Shown here in pieces: positions 1 through 9,001 of a DNA stretch of 64,000 nt. The DNA lies in contig SBEG01000005.1 of the NCBI GenBank assembly GCA_009668975.1, forward strand, positions 1-64,000, given 5' to 3'. A model generated the notes under the pieces. The model was not told where the DNA came from and did not search any database. It saw only the letters and a list, made by a program, of their open reading frames with translations. The stretch is from Deltaproteobacteria bacterium. Lineage in GTDB: Bacteria; Desulfobacterota; Desulfuromonadia; Geobacterales; Geobacteraceae. The position numbers and the translations under genes were made by a program. Numbering within the stretch: position 1 is the stretch's first letter; every line of letters starts with the position of its first letter.

Positions 1-58
1 TGGGAACTCGCTGTGAGGCCCCAAACCCACGGCAGAGTGGAGAGACTGAAAAGTTTAA

Positions 59-88
59 GGGAACCGGAGATCCGGTTCCCTTTTTTTT
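59..88 (+). terminator. Rho-independent terminator
   Basis: A perfect 9-bp stem (GGGAACCGG / CCGGTTCCC) with a four-base loop is followed by eight T on the plus strand. It lies just past the polA stop and most probably ends a plus-strand gene outside the window. On the minus strand the same stem is followed only by a weak T-rich stretch, so it may also serve polA. I see no gene in bases 1-58. Confidence 0.8.
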
Positions 89-107
89 GCCACAATATCC
101 AAGGAGC

Positions 108-2777
108 CTAGTGAGCTTCACTCCAGTTTCTGCCAAAACTCAGATCAACCTTGAGCGGAACCCGCAAATCAACCGCGTGCTCCATTTCATGACAGACCAG
201 CAACTCCATCTCGACCCGCTCTTCCTCGGGAACCTCGAACACCAGTTCGTCATGCACCTGCATGATCAGGCGGCTTTTGAGACCCTCCCGCCGCATCCGG
301 TTCGAAACCCGGACCATCGCCTGTTTGATTATATCCGCGGCCGAGCCCTGAATGGGGTAGTTGATGGCGTTTCGCTGGGCAAACGAGCGAATATTGCCGT
401 TGCTGCTGGCGATATCCGGAATGGGGAGTTTCCGCCCCAGGAGGGTGGTGACAAAGCCGTTCTTCTCGGCATCCCGGACACAGGCATCGAGAAATTCCCG
501 CGCCCCGCTGTGCCGGCGAAAATAATTATCGATAAACTCTTTGGCGGTCTTGGTGGAGACGCCAAGCTCCCGCGCCAGACTGAAAGCGCCCTGGCCGTAG
601 ATAACGCCAAAGTTGATGGTTTTTGCCTGCCTCCGCATCTCGGGTGTCACCAGACCCGGCAGCAGATCGAAGACCTCACTGGCGGTCCGAGTATGAATAT
701 CCTCATCCTGGGCAAAGGCGTCACAAAAGACCCGGTCACCGGAGAGGTGGGCCAAAACCCGCAATTCAATCTGGGAATAGTCGGCCGACAGGAGCAGCGA
801 GCCCTCTTCGGCAATGAAAGCCCGGCGGATTTTCCGCCCCTCCTCCGAGCGGATCGGAATGTTCTGCAGGTTCGGTTCTGAGGAGGAAAGACGGCCGGTG
901 TTGGTAACCGCCTGGTTGTAGGAGGTATGGACCCTGCCCGTTGCCTGATTCACCAGTTTCGGCAAGGAGTCGGTATAGGTTGACTTTAATTTGGAGATGC
1001 TCCGGAACTGCAGAATGAGGGAAGCAATCTCATGGTCCAGGGCCAAGCGGGTCAGAACATCCATGTCGGTTGACCAGCCGGTCTTGGTTTTCTTCGCGGC
1101 CGGAAGTTTCAGGCGGTCAAAGAGGACCTCTCCCAGCTGCTTCGGTGAATTGATGTTGAATTCACAGCCGGCAGTGGCAAAGATCTCTTTTTCGAGAGTT
1201 GCCAACTGGCCGGCAAACTGCCAGGTAAGTTCCCGGAGCAGCTCCAGATCGAGTTTGACGCCTTGCAGCTCCATCTCGGCCAGGATTTTCACCAAGGGCA
1301 TTTCCAGGTCGAAAAATAGGTGATCCATGCCCGCCTCGCTCAGACGCGGGAGAAAAATTCCCTGCAGCAGAAAGGTGGCGTCGGCATCTTCGCAGGAATA
1401 GATCGAAGCAGACTCCACCGGAACCTGGGCAAAATTGATCTGGTCCTTGCCCTTGCCGGCAACCTCCTGGTAGGAAATCATCTTGTGATCGAGAAATTCC
1501 ACGGACAGGGAATCGAGGCCATGGCTGGAGCGGACCGGGTTGAGCAGATAAGAGGCAAGCATGGTATCGCACCAGATTCCCTGCATTTCAACGCCACTCC
1601 GGCGCAGGACCTGGTAATCGTACTTGATGTTCTGGCCGATCTTCGGCCGCTCCGGATCAGTAATAATCGGGGTGAGTGCCGCCAGGACCTGCTCCCGGGG
1701 CAACTGTTGCGGTGCTCCCGGATAGCTATGGCCAACCGGCAGATACCAGGCTTCATGTTCCCGAAAGGAAAAAGACAGCCCGACGATCTCGGCTTGCAGC
1801 GGATTGAGGCTGGTGGTTTCCAGGTCAACGGCAAAGGCCGGGACGCTGGCCAGTTCCTGCAGTAAAGTTGCAAATTCATCTTCCGTCAGTACCGTCCGGT
1901 AGCCTGCGGTGGAAAGACTCGCTTCGCTGGTCAATTCCTTCATCAGCGAGGTGAAGCCGTATTCCCGGAACAGCTCGGCGAGGCGCTTCGCGTCCGGGGG
2001 AGAGGCAACGAGATCTTCATAGCGGTATTCAACCGGAGTATTCCGATCAATCGTGGCAAGTTTCCGGGAAAGTCGCGCCTGGTCGGCAAATTCCCGCAAC
2101 CGTTCCCCGTTTTTGCCTTTCACCTCTCCGGCCCTTTCCAGAAGGGCATCCAGTGAACCGAACTCCTGGATAAGTTTCAGGGCGGTCTTTTCACCAACCC
2201 CGGGGACACCCGGAATATTATCTGAAGTATCGCCGGCCAGGCCAAGAATATCGATCACCCGCTCCGGTTCGACCCCGAACCGCTCCAGCACCTCCGGGAT
2301 GCCCGAAACCTTGTCCTTCATGGTATCGAGCAGGGTAACGTTGCTGGTGACGATCTGCATCAAGTCCTTGTCGCCGGTCACGACCACCACAGCCAGCCCC
2401 GCTTCCTCGCACTTCCGGGCAATGGTCCCGATGATATCGTCCGCCTCGAACCCCTGCTTCTCCAACACCGGGATGTTGAAGGCCCGCACCATTTCCTTGA
2501 TCGGTAAGATCTGGGGCACCAGATCGTCAGGCATGGCAGCCCGGTTGGCCTTGTACTCCGGATACAATTCGTTGCGGAAAGTCTGCCGGCCGAGATCGAA
2601 AACCACCGCCACATGATCGGGCTTATGATCTTTGAGCACCTTCAGCAGCATCTGGGTAAAACCATAAAGGGCATTGGTTGGAAAACCCTTGGGCGACGAA
2701 AGATGGCGGATGGCGAAATAGGCCCGATAAATATAGGAAGAGCCATCGATCAGATACAGAGTTTCTTTCTCAGCCAT
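108..2777 (-). CDS. polA: DNA polymerase I
   Basis: Repair and Okazaki-fragment-processing polymerase of 889 aa, full length for the family. Order of domains: N-terminal 5'-3' exonuclease (about residues 1-290, with LYLIDGSSYIYRAYFA and the helix-hairpin segment GDTSDNIPGVPGVGEKTA); a 3'-5' exonuclease domain that keeps its metal ligands (VDLETT, NIKYDYQ, YSCEDAD), so proofreading is probably active; and the polymerase domain with motif A (SADYSQIELR), the O-helix (RRQAKTINFGVIYGQG) and motif C (MQVHDELVF, about residues 839-847). The start abuts the stop of the upstream DUF4177 gene, so the two are probably co-transcribed from the promoter near 3030. Nothing unusual is seen. Confidence 0.98.
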   Translation of the reverse strand: MAEKETLYLIDGSSYIYRAYFAIRHLSSPKGFPTNALYGFTQMLLKVLKDHKPDHVAVVFDLGRQTFRNELYPEYKANRAAMPDDLVPQILPIKEMVRAFNIPVLEKQGFEADDIIGTIARKCEEAGLAVVVVTGDKDLMQIVTSNVTLLDTMKDKVSGIPEVLERFGVEPERVIDILGLAGDTSDNIPGVPGVGEKTALKLIQEFGSLDALLERAGEVKGKNGERLREFADQARLSRKLATIDRNTPVEYRYEDLVASPPDAKRLAELFREYGFTSLMKELTSEASLSTAGYRTVLTEDEFATLLQELASVPAFAVDLETTSLNPLQAEIVGLSFSFREHEAWYLPVGHSYPGAPQQLPREQVLAALTPIITDPERPKIGQNIKYDYQVLRRSGVEMQGIWCDTMLASYLLNPVRSSHGLDSLSVEFLDHKMISYQEVAGKGKDQINFAQVPVESASIYSCEDADATFLLQGIFLPRLSEAGMDHLFFDLEMPLVKILAEMELQGVKLDLELLRELTWQFAGQLATLEKEIFATAGCEFNINSPKQLGEVLFDRLKLPAAKKTKTGWSTDMDVLTRLALDHEIASLILQFRSISKLKSTYTDSLPKLVNQATGRVHTSYNQAVTNTGRLSSSEPNLQNIPIRSEEGRKIRRAFIAEEGSLLLSADYSQIELRVLAHLSGDRVFCDAFAQDEDIHTRTASEVFDLLPGLVTPEMRRQAKTINFGVIYGQGAFSLARELGVSTKTAKEFIDNYFRRHSGAREFLDACVRDAEKNGFVTTLLGRKLPIPDIASSNGNIRSFAQRNAINYPIQGSAADIIKQAMVRVSNRMRREGLKSRLIMQVHDELVFEVPEEERVEMELLVCHEMEHAVDLRVPLKVDLSFGRNWSEAH

Positions 2778-2966
2778 TTACTCACTCCCTTGCGCAGCGG
2801 ATTCCCGGGTAAAGATGACAAAGGCCATGCTCGGCCTTCTGCTCGACTCCCGCATGGCAAATTGCATTCCTTCGAAATTCCAGCCTTTTCCAGTCCATTC
2901 ATTCAGCACCTCTTCCAGCAGATCCTCCGCTACGGTACTTACCTCAACGACCTTATATTCAAGCAT
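2778..2966 (-). CDS. DUF4177-like small protein
   Basis: Protein of 62 aa. Its LEYKVVEVS start, the GWNFEGMQ segment and a hydrophobic final strand (MAFVIFTR) resemble the DUF4177 family of short alpha/beta proteins, whose function is unknown. The ATG at 2966 is chosen because it follows an AGGAGAAAGG ribosome-binding site; an in-frame start nine codons upstream lacks one. The stop codon directly adjoins the polA start, which suggests translational coupling. The polA link does not by itself show a role in DNA replication. Confidence 0.75.
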   Translation of the reverse strand: MLEYKVVEVSTVAEDLLEEVLNEWTGKGWNFEGMQFAMRESSRRPSMAFVIFTRESAAQGSE

Positions 2967-3016
2967 ACCCTTTCTCCTGCCGGACAGTTTCATTCCGTGT
3001 ACTGATTTCTTTGCTC

Positions 3017-3045
3017 ATAGTAGACCAGAACCTGACCCTGTTCAA
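3017..3045 (-). promoter_or_regulatory. Sigma-70 promoter of the DUF4177-polA operon
   Basis: On the minus strand there is a -35 TTGAAC, a 17-bp spacer and a -10 TACTAT, placed 51 bp before the DUF4177 start. Hexamers and spacing are close to the sigma-70 consensus. The rest of 2967-3284 holds no gene that I can support. Confidence 0.75.
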
Positions 3046-3284
3046 GAAAGAAGAGCAAGTCTTCATGCCCCAAAACGCACCGGCCAGACACACATATATT
3101 TTCAGCACACAAAACAGCACCTGTCATACCTTATCAAGCTACGGCCAGAAAGTTTGCATTCGAATGATGTTCCCTGACCGAAGTATCACACCCAGCCTGC
3201 ATCAATAGACTAAATGGCACCACAGCACCGCTAACCGGTGGAACCTTCTTGCCGGAGGATGTTGGCCAGACAGAATTATTTGAC

Positions 3285-3330
3285 TCTCCCGGGAAAAAAA
3301 AGTACTTTATGCACGATAAAGTCCGGGAGT
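3285..3330 (+). promoter_or_regulatory. Nested hairpin covering the plsC ribosome-binding site
   Basis: The plsC leader contains CTCCCGG near 3286 and its complement CCGGGAG ending near 3329. An inner stem, CTTTAT / ATAAAG (about 3305-3320), and an A8 run lie between them. The downstream arm contains the GGGAG that should be the plsC Shine-Dalgarno sequence, so the closed form would hide it. Regulation is inferred from this geometry. The structure matches no riboswitch class I know. Confidence 0.4.
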
Positions 3331-3335
3331 TTTCC

Positions 3336-4037
3336 ATGATTCGAGCCATATTCTTTCTCCTGCTGTTCGTGCCCTTCACTCTGTTCGTCATCGTCACCGG
3401 AGTGCCGATCACCTTTTTTGATCCAACCGGGAAATTCCTCCATGCCTACGGAAAAATCTGGGGGCGCGTTGGCCTGTTGCTTGCCGGCGCCAGGGTGGAA
3501 GTGTCCGGCGTTGAAAAAATCCCCCGCGACACCCCACTGATCTTCATGGGCAACCACCAGAGCAATTTCGATATCCTGACCGTCTACGCCGGCTTGCCGC
3601 ACCATTTCAGCTGGATTGCCAAGGAAGAATTGTTCCGGATCCCGCTCTTCGGCTACGCCATGAAACGTGCCGGGTATCTGCCCCTGGACCGGAGCGACGG
3701 CCGCCAGGCATTAAAGACGATGACCTCGGCCGCGGAAAAGATCAAAAACGGCGTCAGCGTCATCATCTTCCCCGAAGGGACCCGCTCCATGGACGGCAAA
3801 CTCATTCCCTTCAAGCGGGGCGGCTTCCTGCTGGCAGCACGGGCGGGAGTTCCCATTGTGCCCTTCACCATCAACGGCAGCGCAACCGTGAATCCGCCAA
3901 AACAACTGCACATCAACAAGGGCACGATCAGCATCCGCTTCGGCGATCCGATCTCCACGGCGGGGGCAACGGGTAAACGGCGGGATGAGCTTATCGACCG
4001 CGTGAAATCTGCCATTGAAAGCGGCCTGGTGGCATAA
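3336..4037 (+). CDS. plsC: 1-acyl-sn-glycerol-3-phosphate acyltransferase
   Basis: Membrane-associated acyltransferase (233 aa) that converts lysophosphatidic acid to phosphatidic acid in phospholipid synthesis. A hydrophobic N-terminal segment (about residues 2-22) is followed by the catalytic HX4D motif in NHQSNFD (H74, D79), an acceptor-binding region, and the FPEGTRS motif at about 145-151. The ATG at 3336 is preferred because GGGAG lies six bases upstream; an ATG at 3309 has no comparable site. It heads a set of three tightly spaced genes with two small proteins of unknown role. A sibling acyltransferase such as an ornithine-lipid enzyme cannot be excluded. Confidence 0.88.
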   Translation: MIRAIFFLLLFVPFTLFVIVTGVPITFFDPTGKFLHAYGKIWGRVGLLLAGARVEVSGVEKIPRDTPLIFMGNHQSNFDILTVYAGLPHHFSWIAKEELFRIPLFGYAMKRAGYLPLDRSDGRQALKTMTSAAEKIKNGVSVIIFPEGTRSMDGKLIPFKRGGFLLAARAGVPIVPFTINGSATVNPPKQLHINKGTISIRFGDPISTAGATGKRRDELIDRVKSAIESGLVA

Positions 4038-4038
4038 C

Positions 4039-4221
4039 GTGACCCTCTTCCATGGGGCACTGTTTGCAACAGGGCTCGCCCTGATCATCTGGGGACTTCC
4101 CGCGGCCCATCGGCTGCGTAACCCGTTAAACTGCCTGGCCGCGCTTGCCGTGCTGGCCGGAGTGATCGCCGGGCTCATCGGCACGCTCCTCATTCTGGTG
4201 CCCGACTTCTTCAAAGGATGA
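4039..4221 (+). CDS. Small two-helix membrane protein
   Basis: Sixty residues beginning at a GTG one base after the plsC stop. An in-frame TTG at 4015, inside plsC, is less likely. The protein is almost wholly two hydrophobic helices (about 5-20 and 29-53) separated by a short basic stretch (HRLRNP), ending LVPDFFKG. I recognise no family. Its stop overlaps the next start as ATGA, so it sits in an operon with plsC and the gene at 4218. Its reality rests on coding context and hydrophobicity. Confidence 0.55.
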   Translation: MTLFHGALFATGLALIIWGLPAAHRLRNPLNCLAALAVLAGVIAGLIGTLLILVPDFFKG

Positions 4222-4658
4222 CTAATCCTGTGGAAACAGCCAAAAAAATAGTTCTGCATATTTTTCTGATTTCCGTCGTCTTCGTGATACTATTCTGGGG
4301 GAATACTCGCTTCCGCCAACACCAGCAGTTTTCAGTGGGAGAGCAGGCCCTGGCGCGCCGAGACGTTAGCGCTGCAATCTCGGGCTATGCCTCGGCAATT
4401 CATATGTACACGCCGGGAAGCTCCTGCGTGAATACCGCTGCCGTCCGCCTCTGGTCTCTCGGTGAAAACCTTGAGCAGGCCGGAGACACGGAGCGGGCCC
4501 TGATTGCCTACCGCTCCCTTCGCAGCTCCTTTTATGCTATCCGCGGGCTCACCAATCCGGGTACGGAGTGGATTGCCCGCTGTGACCGGAAACTTACGAA
4601 ACTGACCAGCAACAGCTCTTCGCCTACGAAGAGCTCCAATCCGAATCAGCAGTTCTGA
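4218..4658 (+). CDS. Membrane-anchored TPR-like protein
   Basis: Protein of 146 aa. A positively charged start and one hydrophobic helix (about 11-28) suggest an inner-membrane anchor with the remainder outside the cytoplasm. The rest looks like one or two tetratricopeptide-type helix pairs (FSVGEQALARRDVSAAISGY, then LGENLEQAGDTERALIAYRS) and a Ser/Asn/Pro-rich tail. The function is not recognised. The ATGA overlap with the preceding gene and ten bases to the RNase J gene place it in the plsC-rnj operon. Confidence 0.7.
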   Translation: MTNPVETAKKIVLHIFLISVVFVILFWGNTRFRQHQQFSVGEQALARRDVSAAISGYASAIHMYTPGSSCVNTAAVRLWSLGENLEQAGDTERALIAYRSLRSSFYAIRGLTNPGTEWIARCDRKLTKLTSNSSSPTKSSNPNQQF

Positions 4659-4668
4659 AAGAGCAAGA

Positions 4669-6345
4669 ATGCCCTCTGACACCATAGAAAACTGCGACCT
4701 GCGGATCATCCCCCTGGGTGGTTTAGGGGAAATCGGTCTGAACATGACCCTTTACGAGCATGGAGACGATATCATCATTGTTGACTGCGGCCTCATGTTC
4801 CCGGAACCTTCCATGCTCGGCATTGACCTGGTAATCCCCGACATCACCTATCTGCGCGAGAATGCCGGCCGGGTCCGGGGCATCTTCCTGACCCACGGGC
4901 ATGAAGACCATATCGGCGCCTTGCCGTTCGTGCTTCCGGAAATTCCGGTCCCTATTTATGGCACCGCCCTGACGCTCGGCTTTGTCCGGGGAAAGCTGAA
5001 GGAGTATGATCTGGAAAGTCTGGTGGAGCTGCACGTTGTGAAACCGCGCACCATCGTCGATATCGGAAATTTCGCCGTGGAGTTCATTCGGGTAGCCCAC
5101 TCCATCGTGGACGGCTGCGCCCTGGCGATCCGTTCCCTGGAAGGAACAGTCATCCATACCGGCGATTTCAAGCTGGACCAGACGCCGGTTGACGGTGAAC
5201 TGACTGACCTGGCAACCCTGTCTCGCTACGGCGAAGAGGGAGTTCTGGCCCTGCTTTCGGACTCCACCAACGTCGAACGGGAAGGCTTCACCCTATCGGA
5301 AAGCCTGGTCGGTGACGCCTTCAACGAGATTTTCCCCCTCTGTCCGGGCAGAATTATCGTAGCTGCTTTCTCCAGCAACATCCATCGGGTACAGCAAGTA
5401 GTGGAGGCCGCCGAACAGAGTGGCCGGAAGGTTTTCCTCAATGGCCGCTCGATGTTGACCAACGTTCAGATCGCCCGGGAATTGGGATATCTGCGCATTC
5501 CCGACAACCTCCTGGTGGAACTGAAGGACCTCGCAAATCTGCCCAAAAATCAGATTTGCATGATTACAACCGGTTCCCAGGGAGAACCGATGAGCGGACT
5601 CTCCCGGATTGCCATGGACGATCACAAGCAGATAAAACTGGAACCGGGAGATACCGTAATTCTCTCTTCCCGCTTCATCCCCGGAAACGAGAAAACCATT
5701 TCCGACCTCATCAACCATCTCTACCGACGCGGAGCTGAGGTAATTCACGAAAAGGTTTCCGAAGTTCACGTCTCAGGCCACGCCAGCCAGGAGGAGCTGA
5801 AGTTGATGCTCAACCTGGTGCGCCCCCGCTTCTTCACGCCCATCCACGGCGAGTACCGCCACCTGGTAAAGCATGCCAAGCTTGCCCGGAAAGTCGGCAT
5901 TCCAGCCGAGCGTTGCATCCTGGCGGTAAACGGGGACATCATCACCTATGCCAACGGCAGCGGTCAGATCAGCGGGACGGTGGAAGCGGGCCGGGTCTTC
6001 GTCGACGGCAAGGGCATCGGCGACGTGGGCAATATCGTCCTGAAAGACCGGAAGCATCTCTCGGAAGACGGCATGGTGGTGGTTATTATCGCCATCAATC
6101 AGGCAACCGGCGAAATCATCTATGGCCCGGATATCGTTACCCGTGGCTTCGTCTTTGAAGATGAGAGCCAGGAATTCCTCGACGAAACGCGGAAGATCGT
6201 GCTCGACACCCTGGCCGGAGATAACGTGGAGGTTCTTGCCGACCTGAACGAGGTAAAACTTGAAGTGCGAAGGGTTCTGCGGAAATTCTTCAACAAGACC
6301 ATCGAACGCAGACCGGTAATCCTGCCGCTGATTCTGGAGATGTGA
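4669..6345 (+). CDS. rnj: Ribonuclease J
   Basis: Metallo-beta-lactamase/beta-CASP ribonuclease of 558 aa, which processes and degrades RNA from 5' ends and internally. The zinc-binding motif HGHEDH is at residues 76-81, with a second metal ligand in VAHSI and the GDFKLD segment. The beta-CASP part has SDSTNVEREG and TTGSQGEP, and FTPIHGEYRHL gives the late histidine. The C-terminal domain (EVRRVLRKFFNKTIERRPVI) is typical of RNase J. It lies ten bases after the upstream gene. Confidence 0.95.
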   Translation: MPSDTIENCDLRIIPLGGLGEIGLNMTLYEHGDDIIIVDCGLMFPEPSMLGIDLVIPDITYLRENAGRVRGIFLTHGHEDHIGALPFVLPEIPVPIYGTALTLGFVRGKLKEYDLESLVELHVVKPRTIVDIGNFAVEFIRVAHSIVDGCALAIRSLEGTVIHTGDFKLDQTPVDGELTDLATLSRYGEEGVLALLSDSTNVEREGFTLSESLVGDAFNEIFPLCPGRIIVAAFSSNIHRVQQVVEAAEQSGRKVFLNGRSMLTNVQIARELGYLRIPDNLLVELKDLANLPKNQICMITTGSQGEPMSGLSRIAMDDHKQIKLEPGDTVILSSRFIPGNEKTISDLINHLYRRGAEVIHEKVSEVHVSGHASQEELKLMLNLVRPRFFTPIHGEYRHLVKHAKLARKVGIPAERCILAVNGDIITYANGSGQISGTVEAGRVFVDGKGIGDVGNIVLKDRKHLSEDGMVVVIIAINQATGEIIYGPDIVTRGFVFEDESQEFLDETRKIVLDTLAGDNVEVLADLNEVKLEVRRVLRKFFNKTIERRPVILPLILEM

Positions 6346-6386
6346 CAGAAAATACGTAAGGTCAGATAGAATTGTTTCATCGTAGA

Positions 6387-6415
6387 GGCAAAGCAAATGC
6401 CGTTTTTGCTTTGCC
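6387..6415. repeat. Perfect 11-bp hairpin between rnj and ftsK
   Basis: GGCAAAGCAAA (6387-6397) and its exact complement (6405-6415) enclose a seven-base loop. No T run follows on either strand, so it is not a standard terminator. It may be an RNA-processing or stabilising hairpin, or a weak terminator after rnj. Confidence 0.5.
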
Positions 6416-6495
6416 CAAAACAAGGCCGGCATTTCGGACAGGGCAAACAGTCTAAACTCACCCCGACCAACGGCTGTCACCCGCGGGTAGGAAAC

Positions 6496-8766
6496 ATGAA
6501 CTCAGAAAGAAAAACCAAACTCATCCAGGAAATCAAGGGAATCTCTCTTGGAGCGGCAGGGCTCTTCCTCCTGATCTCCCTCCTCTCCTTCAATTCCGAT
6601 GATCTCTCCTTCAACACCTATTCGACCGGCGCAGAGATCCACAATTTCGGCGGCACGCTGGGCGCCTATCTCGCCGACCTGCTATTCGAATGGCTGTTCG
6701 GACTGGCAGCCTACGCCATTCCGATCGCCATGCTTTCCGTTTCCTACAAGCTGCTGCGCTTCAAGGATCTGAAATGGCGGCGCTACAAGGGTTTGGCCTT
6801 CCTGGTCTTTCTGCTTGCCCTGGCGTCCCTCTTCGCCTTCAGTCTCGAAACGACCGTTTTTCTCGGCCAGAAGGTTTCCACCGGTGGCCTGATCGGCATT
6901 GAAGTCGCTAAAACCCTGAAGGCGATCCTGGGCAAACCGGGCGCTTTGCTCCTGATCATCCCGGTACTGGCTGTTTCCATCATGATTCTGTCCCGCTTCT
7001 CCTTCATCCTCTTTGCCGGCTGGAGTCTTGGGGCACTCCGGAGCCGCTGGGCAAATTACCGGGAAAAACAGACACTCAACCGGCAACTGCGTGATAAGAA
7101 CGAGCCGGGTGTGGAGCGGCCAAGCCCGCAGATTCGCCCGCAGGCCGTCCCCCTGCCGCCGCCGATACCGGTGCAGAAAAAGGAGAAGAAGCGGGACGAC
7201 GCAAAGGCAGCGCCGATTCAAGAGACCTTCGATTTTGCCAAGTGCGAAGGAAATTACCGGACCCCTCCCGTGTCGCTCCTGGACACCCCGCCGGCAACCC
7301 AGCAACTTCACGACCACGAAGTCCTCACCATGAACGCCCGACTGCTGGAGAAAAAACTTCGCGACTTCAATGTCGAGGGCGAAGTTACGGAAATTTGCCC
7401 CGGACCGGTCATCACCATGTTCGAATATGCCCCCGGGCCCGGCATCAAGGTCAACCGGATCGCCGGTCTTGCCGACGACCTCTCCATGGCTCTCCAGGCA
7501 CTTTCCATCCGGATCGTCGCCCCGATCCCCGGCAAGGGTGTTGTGGGCATCGAAATCCCGAACCGGGAAAGGGAGATGGTCTTCCTCAAGGAAATTTTCA
7601 CCTGCGAGGAATTCCATCGGGGAAAAATGAAGCTTCCCATGGCACTCGGCAAGGACATTGCCGGCCTGCCGGTGGTCACCGATCTGGCCCGCATGCCGCA
7701 TCTGCTCGTGGCCGGCGCTACCGGGTCGGGCAAATCGGTCTCCATCAACACGATGATCCTGTCGCTCCTCTACACCGCCACTCCCCATGACGTCCGGGTC
7801 ATCATGGTCGACCCGAAGATGCTGGAGCTTTCCATCTACGAGGGTATTCCCCATCTTCTCCTGCCGGTGGTCACCAACCCCAAGAAGGCCGCTTTGGCGC
7901 TCAAATGGGCGGTCAAGGAGATGGAACGGCGCTATCGGCTGATGAGCGACAAAGGCGTGCGCAATGTCGACTCCTACAACAAAAAGCTGGAAAAAGAGGC
8001 CAAGGGCGAGGAACTCGAAGAGGACGTGATCGTCGTGGACGAAGTGGTTGAAGAACCCGCCGGGGATACCGAGGCAGAATTCCAGCCGGCACTGCAGCAG
8101 GAAGACGCCCTGGAGCACGGACACCTCCCCTATATCGTCATCATTGTAGACGAACTTGCCGACCTGATGATGGTTGCCGGACGCGAGGTGGAGGAATCCA
8201 TCGCCCGCCTTGCCCAGATGGCACGTGCAGCCGGCATCCACCTGATCCTGGCCACGCAGCGCCCCTCGGTGGACGTCATTACCGGCCTGATCAAGGCCAA
8301 CTTTCCGGCACGCATTTCCTTCCAGGTTTCGTCCAAGATCGACTCCCGCACGATCCTCGACTGCAACGGTGCCGAGAACCTGCTGGGCGCCGGTGACATG
8401 TTGTTCCTTCCGCCCGGCACGTCGAAACTGCAGCGTATCCACGGCGCCTTCGTCTCCGACTCCGAAGTGCAAAGAGTGGTCGACTTTCTGAAGAAACAGG
8501 CAAAGCCGGTCTACGAGAAGGCGATCCTGGAGATGAAAGCTTCCGACGAGAAACAGGACGAAGACGATATTATCGACGAACGCTACGATGATGCCGTTGC
8601 TCTTGTCGCGGAAAGCCGCCAGGCTTCCATCTCCATGGTTCAGCGCCGTCTCCGCATCGGTTACAACCGTGCCGCTAGAATCATCGAACGGATGGAGCAG
8701 GAAGGAATCGTCGGACCCTCCGACGGTACCAGCCGGCCCCGCGAAGTGTTCATCAATAAACTGTAA
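6496..8766 (+). CDS. ftsK: DNA translocase FtsK
   Basis: Septal DNA pump of 756 aa that clears and decatenates chromosome termini at division. The N-terminal membrane domain has about four helices (residues 20-185) and is followed by a Pro/Lys-rich linker. The RecA-like motor has Walker A GATGSGKS at 407-414 and a Walker B-type [13 protein letters not shown]. The final winged-helix gamma domain ([20 protein letters not shown]) reads KOPS-type sites. A very acidic insertion with EELEED and DEVVEE lies in the motor at about 496-540. The ATG at 6496 follows AGGA, and the GTG/ATG codons further upstream lie across the intergenic hairpin. Confidence 0.95.
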   Translation: MNSERKTKLIQEIKGISLGAAGLFLLISLLSFNSDDLSFNTYSTGAEIHNFGGTLGAYLADLLFEWLFGLAAYAIPIAMLSVSYKLLRFKDLKWRRYKGLAFLVFLLALASLFAFSLETTVFLGQKVSTGGLIGIEVAKTLKAILGKPGALLLIIPVLAVSIMILSRFSFILFAGWSLGALRSRWANYREKQTLNRQLRDKNEPGVERPSPQIRPQAVPLPPPIPVQKKEKKRDDAKAAPIQETFDFAKCEGNYRTPPVSLLDTPPATQQLHDHEVLTMNARLLEKKLRDFNVEGEVTEICPGPVITMFEYAPGPGIKVNRIAGLADDLSMALQALSIRIVAPIPGKGVVGIEIPNREREMVFLKEIFTCEEFHRGKMKLPMALGKDIAGLPVVTDLARMPHLLVAGATGSGKSVSINTMILSLLYTATPHDVRVIMVDPKMLELSIYEGIPHLLLPVVTNPKKAALALKWAVKEMERRYRLMSDKGVRNVDSYNKKLEKEAKGEELEEDVIVVDEVVEEPAGDTEAEFQPALQQEDALEHGHLPYIVIIVDELADLMMVAGREVEESIARLAQMARAAGIHLILATQRPSVDVITGLIKANFPARISFQVSSKIDSRTILDCNGAENLLGAGDMLFLPPGTSKLQRIHGAFVSDSEVQRVVDFLKKQAKPVYEKAILEMKASDEKQDEDDIIDERYDDAVALVAESRQASISMVQRRLRIGYNRAARIIERMEQEGIVGPSDGTSRPREVFINKL

Positions 8767-8863
8767 CAGAACTTGAAGGGGCGACTTTTCAAAGCGGCTC
8801 CCTTTACCTTCTACCTTCCAGCACGCCTGCCCATCTCCAATCTGATTGAGATCAACCGAGACT

Positions 8864-8892
8864 CTGGTACAACTTAAGTATAGTTGTACCAG
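8864..8892. promoter_or_regulatory. Perfect 11-bp inverted repeat upstream of the MAT gene
   Basis: CTGGTACAACT (8864-8874) and AGTTGTACCAG (8882-8892) are exact complements separated by TAAGTAT. No T tract follows. It lies about 110 bp before the S-adenosylmethionine synthetase start, a position that suits a dimeric repressor operator or a leader hairpin. No SAM-riboswitch features are present. Confidence 0.5.
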
Positions 8893-9001
8893 CAGACGAA
8901 AGCTTCATTCGGGTGTCTCGTCAGATTCGATTCTGGCCTCATCACCATGTAATGATTCCCGGATTTGCCTGCAAAATCCGGCTTCACGGGAGGTTGTCGC
9001 C

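Noticed and set aside
3249-3335. Twenty-nine-residue N-terminal extension of PlsC
   Set aside because: The extension overlaps the leader hairpin and has no ribosome-binding site, and family members begin near the hydrophobic helix.
6682-8472. Long open frame (596 codons) antisense to ftsK
   Set aside because: A by-product of G+C-rich third positions in ftsK; the His/Gln/Gly-rich translation has no domain and no start signal.
8767-9001. Possible SAM riboswitch before the S-adenosylmethionine synthetase
   Set aside because: No conserved SAM-I, SAM-II or SAH motif is present; only a simple inverted repeat is seen.
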